DNA from: a bacterium
GTDB lineage: Bacteria > Zhuqueibacterota > QNDG01 > JAFGCO01
DNA length: 64,000 nucleotides
NCBI GenBank assembly: GCA_016932575.1
Contig: JAFGCO010000011.1
Coordinates: 1-64,000, forward strand
Direction of reading: 5' to 3'
Position numbers and translations under genes: made by a program. This document shows positions 59,778-64,000 of this stretch, one piece after another (within the stretch, counting starts at the first letter, position 1; each line of letters opens with the position of its first letter). The notes below the pieces were generated by a model that was given only the letters and a program-made list of their open reading frames with translations, made no database searches and had not been told where the DNA came from.

Positions 59778-61094
59778 ATGGAGAAAACGATGACATTTCA
59801 TAACAATCATGCCAAATGTATTATTTTTACCTTTATGGGTCTTATCATTTTTCTGCAAGGCACATTCCTTTTTGCTGTATCTGAGACTGCAGTATTGTTT
59901 TTATTGATATCGCCTTCTCCCCAGGCCAACGGCATGGGCCATACTTATGCAGCTGCGGCTTCCAAAGATCCCATGGCGTCCTTGATGAATCCGGCTTATC
60001 TGGGTTGCTATACAGAACATTATAATGCCGGCTTGTCTTTTTCTTATGCTGACTGGCTTCCCGAACTGGTCTCAGACATGTCCTACCACTGCGTATCCGC
60101 CAACGCGGGATTGACACTGAAAAAAATGCCGGTTTCTTTTGGATTGGGACTGCACCGCATATTTCTGGATATGGGAGAAAATGTCTGGACAAGTGAATCA
60201 GGTACAGAGCTGGATCGCTTTGAAAGCTGTGACAAGGCCCATGTGCTCTCCCTGGCCGGTTCATGGAATTATCTGATTAATTTCAGCGCCGGAATGAATA
60301 TCAAATGGATCCATTCCATGCTGGCTCCTGACTGGATCAGTGTTGGAAGCAAACAAGGGGCGGGAGAGGCAAAATCGACGGCCTATGACTTTGGAATGGC
60401 CCTGAAAATCCCGGCGGTCCAATCATTTGAGCATATATACGGTGACCCCATTTTTGGGGATTTTCCCGTAAGCATCTTTCTCACTCCCGGTGTGAACTAC
60501 AGTATCAACAATATAGGTGAAAAATTGACCTATATGGATCCTAAAGAGGCCGATCCTTTGCCAAGGGCTGCCCGTACAGGGATTCATTTTGAAACCGGGC
60601 TCCGATATCAGCACAATGATTTCCGTTTCAATATCGTTTCATTCTGCTATGCGCGTGAAGCAATGGATATCCTGGCTGAAAAACAATGGGATGCAAATCA
60701 TGAAAAAACGTCGATTCGCTACCAATCCGGCCTGGGGGATATTGATTTCTTTCATAACATTCTGCAGGGTAAAAAAAATTATCATGCGGAAACAATGGAT
60801 GGTTGGGAATTTTCATTATGTGAAACTGCGGACCTGCGTTATGGCTATTATGAAGATATTTCCGGAAATGTTAACTATCATACGCTGGGAGTCAGTTTAA
60901 ATATACTGCCCGCTTTCAAATTATATCGTTATTTATTCGGCCATCTTGACCATGATGATCTTATTGATTTCTTTATTACATACGGAGATATTGAAATACT
61001 CTACTCACAATACGATACAGACAAGGGCCACCCTTTGCAGGGCACATATTTTGTCGGCTTCCGCCTGCAATTAAGAAATTTTATAAGCTTATAA
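59778..61094 (+). CDS. PorV/PorQ-like outer-membrane protein
   Basis: 438 residues with signal peptide (about 12-33). The N-terminal signature SPQANGMGHTYAAAASKDPMASLMNPAYLG is the PorV/PorQ (UPF0164, FadL-like barrel) pattern. Alternating aromatic strands follow and the protein ends GFRLQLRNFISL. In T9SS organisms PorV helps deliver substrates to the cell surface attachment complex, so this fits the four T9SS-tailed proteins here; it could also be an unrelated member of the same barrel family. It starts 60 bp after rfbC on the same strand. Confidence 0.75.
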   Translation: MEKTMTFHNNHAKCIIFTFMGLIIFLQGTFLFAVSETAVLFLLISPSPQANGMGHTYAAAASKDPMASLMNPAYLGCYTEHYNAGLSFSYADWLPELVSDMSYHCVSANAGLTLKKMPVSFGLGLHRIFLDMGENVWTSESGTELDRFESCDKAHVLSLAGSWNYLINFSAGMNIKWIHSMLAPDWISVGSKQGAGEAKSTAYDFGMALKIPAVQSFEHIYGDPIFGDFPVSIFLTPGVNYSINNIGEKLTYMDPKEADPLPRAARTGIHFETGLRYQHNDFRFNIVSFCYAREAMDILAEKQWDANHEKTSIRYQSGLGDIDFFHNILQGKKNYHAETMDGWEFSLCETADLRYGYYEDISGNVNYHTLGVSLNILPAFKLYRYLFGHLDHDDLIDFFITYGDIEILYSQYDTDKGHPLQGTYFVGFRLQLRNFISL

Positions 61095-61109
61095 ATTGAT
61101 TATTTTTCA

Positions 61110-62141
61110 ATGGATGATTCGTTATATCAGGATGCGGATCAAACAGACGAACCGGAGATCAAAATGCCCGTTCAAACTGAATTACTCGAAATCCTGGCAT
61201 GTCCCGACTGCACAGGACATCTGCAAGCCGGGGATTCTGAACTTATCTGCGCTGACTGTAAACGAAAATTTCAGATTCAAAACGACATTCCCCTGCTCTA
61301 TCCGAAAAATCAGGATATTTCCGGATTCCGTGAAAAAATATTACTGGCTGAAATTGAAAAGCAATCCCGCACCGGAGAACAGGCAGAATACGACGCCATT
61401 CAATGGAAGCAATCCAAACAGGAATTTTGGAAGATAGTTCAGAAAAAGATCGGCAAACCTCCAAAGCGGATTCTCTATATTGGTGCCGGTTATGATCCCG
61501 GATTTCAGCCATTTCAAGAAAATGGACATCTTTTCATCAATTTGGATTTGGTCAGTGACAAGCTGGAAACATTAAAAAATGAGCACAAGGCCGAGTACTG
61601 CATTGCAGGCGACATGCATGCCCTGCCCTTTCAAAAGCAATGCTTTGATGCGTTCATCATCATCGATTTGCTTCAGTACGAAAGAGACCTGAAATCCATT
61701 CTGCAAAATATGATGCATTTTCTGAAACCGGAAGGACAATTCTTTCTGCGGGCAATAAATGCCTGGGCTCTTTTCCGATTTTTCAAACCCATTGTCATGC
61801 CCCGGATGATGTATTCATTGATACATAAAATTCATGATCGATATAAAAAGAAACATCACTGGCGGTACAGGTATCAATTCCCGACCAGTTACTGGAACAT
61901 CAGACAACATTTGGCCCAATTGGGATGCAGCAACATTCAGGTCTTTCCCATCGATTCTTATCCCGGTCTGAATCAAATCAACCGCACTATTTATCATCTG
62001 CTCTCCCTGATAAAAGCAGTTCCTATATATTTGAATTATCATTATATGCTCTCTGCCGAAAATAATCACAACAGCAGTTTCAACGAGGTGTTGAAACGCG
62101 TGAACAGCTTTGATTTTGATAATGCAAAAAAGCCGTCCTGA
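61110..62141 (+). CDS. SAM-dependent methyltransferase with N-terminal Trm112-like zinc ribbon
   Basis: 343 residues. A zinc-ribbon of the Trm112 type occupies about 20-65 (LEILACPDCTGHLQ, ICADCKRKF, IPLLYP), with two Cys pairs. A class I methyltransferase domain follows (RILYIGAGYDPGF for SAM binding, AGDMHALPF, DAFIIIDLLQY, LKPEGQFFL). The acceptor is unknown; proteins of this form often modify lipid-linked or quinone-like substrates. The stop codon TGA (62139-62141) lies inside the loop of the terminator. Confidence 0.82.
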   Translation: MDDSLYQDADQTDEPEIKMPVQTELLEILACPDCTGHLQAGDSELICADCKRKFQIQNDIPLLYPKNQDISGFREKILLAEIEKQSRTGEQAEYDAIQWKQSKQEFWKIVQKKIGKPPKRILYIGAGYDPGFQPFQENGHLFINLDLVSDKLETLKNEHKAEYCIAGDMHALPFQKQCFDAFIIIDLLQYERDLKSILQNMMHFLKPEGQFFLRAINAWALFRFFKPIVMPRMMYSLIHKIHDRYKKKHHWRYRYQFPTSYWNIRQHLAQLGCSNIQVFPIDSYPGLNQINRTIYHLLSLIKAVPIYLNYHYMLSAENNHNSSFNEVLKRVNSFDFDNAKKPS

Positions 62142-62157
62142 AAGACGGCTTTTTTTT
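62132..62157. terminator. Bidirectional Rho-independent terminator
   Basis: GCCGTC-CTGAAA-GACGGC (62132-62149) is a perfect GC stem followed by eight T residues (62150-62157), with an A-run on the left that gives a T-run on the minus strand. It serves the methyltransferase gene (plus) and the convergent PpiC gene (minus). The methyltransferase stop codon is in its loop. Confidence 0.92.
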
Positions 62158-62204
62158 ATCTGAAACAAATTGCCCTGATGAGACAATCGATACGAAGCTG
62201 ATGT

Positions 62205-63224
62205 TTAAAACGGCGCGTATTCTACAGCTGCTTCCAATTTTAATTCTTCGATATGCTGTTTGAAAATTTCATTTTTTCTCTCATTTTCAATTTGAGACAT
62301 AAGTTTATCTCGAACTTCTTCCAACGGAAGCGTCTCTTTCTTCCGATCAATCACCTTGATAATATGATATCCATATTGCGTTTCCACCAAATCGCTGATT
62401 GAATCCACGGGCAATGTGAATGAAGCTTCTTCAAAAGGCTTGACCATATCCCCCCGTTTAAAATCTTGATACAGACCGCCTTTTTCATTGGATCCCGGAT
62501 CTTCGGAATATTTTTTCACCAGTTTTTCAAAATCTGCACCGCTTTTTGCCATGGCCAGTACTTCTTCTGCCTTTTTCCGGGTTTCCTGCTTCATTGAATC
62601 GGATTTTCCCTGGGTTAAAAAAAGAATATGCCGAACGGAAGCAGTTTTATCCTGATTATAACGATCAATAACCTCCTGCTCTGTCGGGATTACATCCTGA
62701 CCGAATTTTTCATCAAAGTATTTGTTAATCAGAAGCCTGTTTTTCATGTCTTCAATCACCTGGTCAACAGAAATGTTGTTATTTTCAAGTTGGGTCATAA
62801 ACTGTTCCTCTCCACCCGCCCGGTCATAATTAAGCTGCATGACACTATCCAGTTCTGATTCTGAAATATTTAATCGTGTTTTTTCAATCTTGTTGATCAG
62901 TAAATTTTGATTTACGACTTCTTCCAGATTTGATTGAATAATGTTCCGTAATTGATTCTCGCGTGCAGACAAAAGACGGCCACTGCTCTTCCCAAAAAAG
63001 AGATGCAGCTGCTCGATGACTGTGCCCGTAGTGATTTTAATACCTTTTCCTTTGGCCAAAACATTATTGGCATCCGGGTCAAAATAGGGTAATTTCTCGG
63101 AAATACTGACAGCCAGTTGATACGCTTCCGTACCTGGTTCCAATTTTACACTTTGATCTTTTTCTTTTGAACAGGCACCAATCATAATACATAAAACAAC
63201 AAAAACCATCATTAATTTTTTCAT
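62205..63224 (-). CDS. Periplasmic peptidyl-prolyl isomerase lipoprotein (PpiC/SurA-like)
   Basis: 339 residues from ATG 63224 with AAGGAG six bases upstream. The lipoprotein signal MKKLMMVFVVLCIMIGAC has a lipobox ending at Cys18. A SurA-N-like helical region (about 55-185, VVNQNLLINKIEKTRLNISE) precedes one parvulin rotamase domain (about 197-300, SVRHILF, YSEDPGSNEKGGLYQDF, ETQYGYHIIKVI). It assists folding of exported and outer-membrane proteins, of which this window encodes several. It is monocistronic, ending at the shared terminator. Confidence 0.92.
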   Translation of the reverse strand: MKKLMMVFVVLCIMIGACSKEKDQSVKLEPGTEAYQLAVSISEKLPYFDPDANNVLAKGKGIKITTGTVIEQLHLFFGKSSGRLLSARENQLRNIIQSNLEEVVNQNLLINKIEKTRLNISESELDSVMQLNYDRAGGEEQFMTQLENNNISVDQVIEDMKNRLLINKYFDEKFGQDVIPTEQEVIDRYNQDKTASVRHILFLTQGKSDSMKQETRKKAEEVLAMAKSGADFEKLVKKYSEDPGSNEKGGLYQDFKRGDMVKPFEEASFTLPVDSISDLVETQYGYHIIKVIDRKKETLPLEEVRDKLMSQIENERKNEIFKQHIEELKLEAAVEYAPF

Positions 63225-63414
63225 TTTAAACTCCTTGTTAAAATTGACATAGGACGTAACTGACCAGCAAATCATTATCAATAACATTTAATTCCGTTCA
63301 TTTCAGGAATCATAGCCCTGGTAGTATAATGTTTTTAATTTATCACTTCTGCTGGACAGCCTTATCTTATTTGTTACATAAAAGTACAAAAAGATATTTA
63401 GATTTCCCAGTGAA

Positions 63415-63930
63415 TTATATCAGATCGCGAATATAGGGACGAAATATCCGGCAGACAAACAAAAAAACAATATTTGCCGCCAACAATGCGAGTAACACCG
63501 GCCATGAGAATCCGTGAATGGCCACTCCCAATGCTGTCCCCGAGGCCGGAGGATGTTCCATATCAAAGACAACCATGAAAAACATGGAAAAGCCGACAGC
63601 CAGCGCATAAGCCATTAATGTAATCATCACATGCGGCTGAGGAATAACAGCGCACAGGCTGCCGCAGACGAATCCAATCATATGCCCGCCAATCACATTT
63701 CTCGGTTTGGCTGTTACGCTTTTCGGCATGGAAAATACAATAAAAGCCGTAGCACCAATTGAAGCCGATATCACCAGATTCTGAAATTTTAATACCAGTA
63801 AAACAGCAAACATAGAAATCATGGCGAACATGCTTTGAAAAACATAATGTTTCCAATGACTGCGAAACTCCTGCAGCATCTGCGAAACACTGCGCTGTGT
63901 TGAATTTCTGTTTCTCATGGATTCCTTCAT
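63415..63930 (-). CDS. HPP-family membrane protein
   Basis: 171 residues with four to five hydrophobic helices and the signature MEHPPASGTALGVAI, the HPP motif that names the family. VISASIGATAFIVFSMP is the other conserved part. HPP proteins are membrane proteins, some implicated in nitrite or anion transport in chloroplasts and cyanobacteria; the substrate here is unknown. ATG 63918 (residue 5) has AAGGAA directly upstream and may be the real start. It lies upstream of the PpiC gene on the same strand but 190 bp away. Confidence 0.88.
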   Translation of the reverse strand: MKESMRNRNSTQRSVSQMLQEFRSHWKHYVFQSMFAMISMFAVLLVLKFQNLVISASIGATAFIVFSMPKSVTAKPRNVIGGHMIGFVCGSLCAVIPQPHVMITLMAYALAVGFSMFFMVVFDMEHPPASGTALGVAIHGFSWPVLLALLAANIVFLFVCRIFRPYIRDLI

Positions 63931-64000
63931 AATAGATTCAAATTCGTCTCAGTAAATAGGTCACGCAGACCAACTGATTTTCAAGGATCTGGTTTTCCCT

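Noticed and set aside
1-64000. CRISPR arrays, tRNA and rRNA genes
   Set aside because: None found on reading both strands; no regular repeat-spacer pattern, no CCA-ended cloverleaf and no rRNA signature seen by eye.

Overview
The window looks like a chromosomal segment of an uncultured Gram-negative bacterium of the FCB superphylum (Calditrichota / KSB1 / Marinimicrobia-like). The main evidence is four large secreted proteins ending in the same type IX secretion (T9SS/Por) tail: a YPNPFNPxT-like motif, then an ASG(I/L)YFYKLxAG-like motif, then a basic LLxK end. A PorV/PorQ-like barrel, a TonB-dependent receptor and several start regions without a Shine-Dalgarno sequence fit this. No rRNA, tRNA or CRISPR array was seen, so the placement is inference.

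Layout. (1) 1-10 kb is an accessory, cassette-like zone: an IS21-like element end, a secreted serine hydrolase followed by a strong integron attC-like palindrome, a truncated Y1/REP-type transposase running in frame into a GH9 cellulase, a dead CopG antitoxin, a clipped DUF3592 gene, two VapBC modules and a secreted arylsulfotransferase. (2) 10.2-12.2 kb holds a GPH-family sugar symporter with a LamG jellyroll inserted in a periplasmic loop. (3) 12.9-23.3 kb is a probable amino-sugar exopolysaccharide cluster: a 1.7k-residue membrane protein with two hydrolase barrels around a deacetylase, a processive GT2 synthase, an outer-membrane-like protein, a Cys-stapled propeller with T9SS tail, and WecB. 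(4) 23.3-27.3 kb (minus strand) is a signalling operon: YfiR, a CHASE8-HisKA_2 kinase and a REC-PAS-kinase-REC hybrid. (5) 28-38.2 kb carries mixed metabolic and secreted genes: cupin, DUF4386, SGNH esterase, SPOR-like protein, secreted amidohydrolase, GH3 and an aldo/keto reductase. (6) 38.4-58.6 kb is a large signalling block: a REC-PAS kinase and an NtrC-type activator, then a sigma-54 promoter with an upstream dyad, then a co-directional series of REC-pseudokinase, CheW, TonB-dependent receptor, receptor remnant, YfiR-like protein, two MCPs, CheR, CheA, CheC, CheD, CheB, CheX, two CheY and a PAS kinase. (7) 58.7-64 kb has DUF4177, RfbC, a PorV-like barrel, a methyltransferase, a PpiC lipoprotein and an HPP protein.

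How it fits together (inference). The organism probably degrades and senses polysaccharides. GH9, GH3, the SGNH esterase, the arylsulfotransferase and the LamG symporter suggest carbohydrate and sulfated or aromatic substrate use. The strongest candidate for an undescribed system is the sigma-54-controlled chemosensory operon that contains a TonB-dependent receptor and a YfiR-like periplasmic protein. A second YfiR in this window sits with a CHASE8 histidine kinase, so the same sensory module appears joined to two different outputs.
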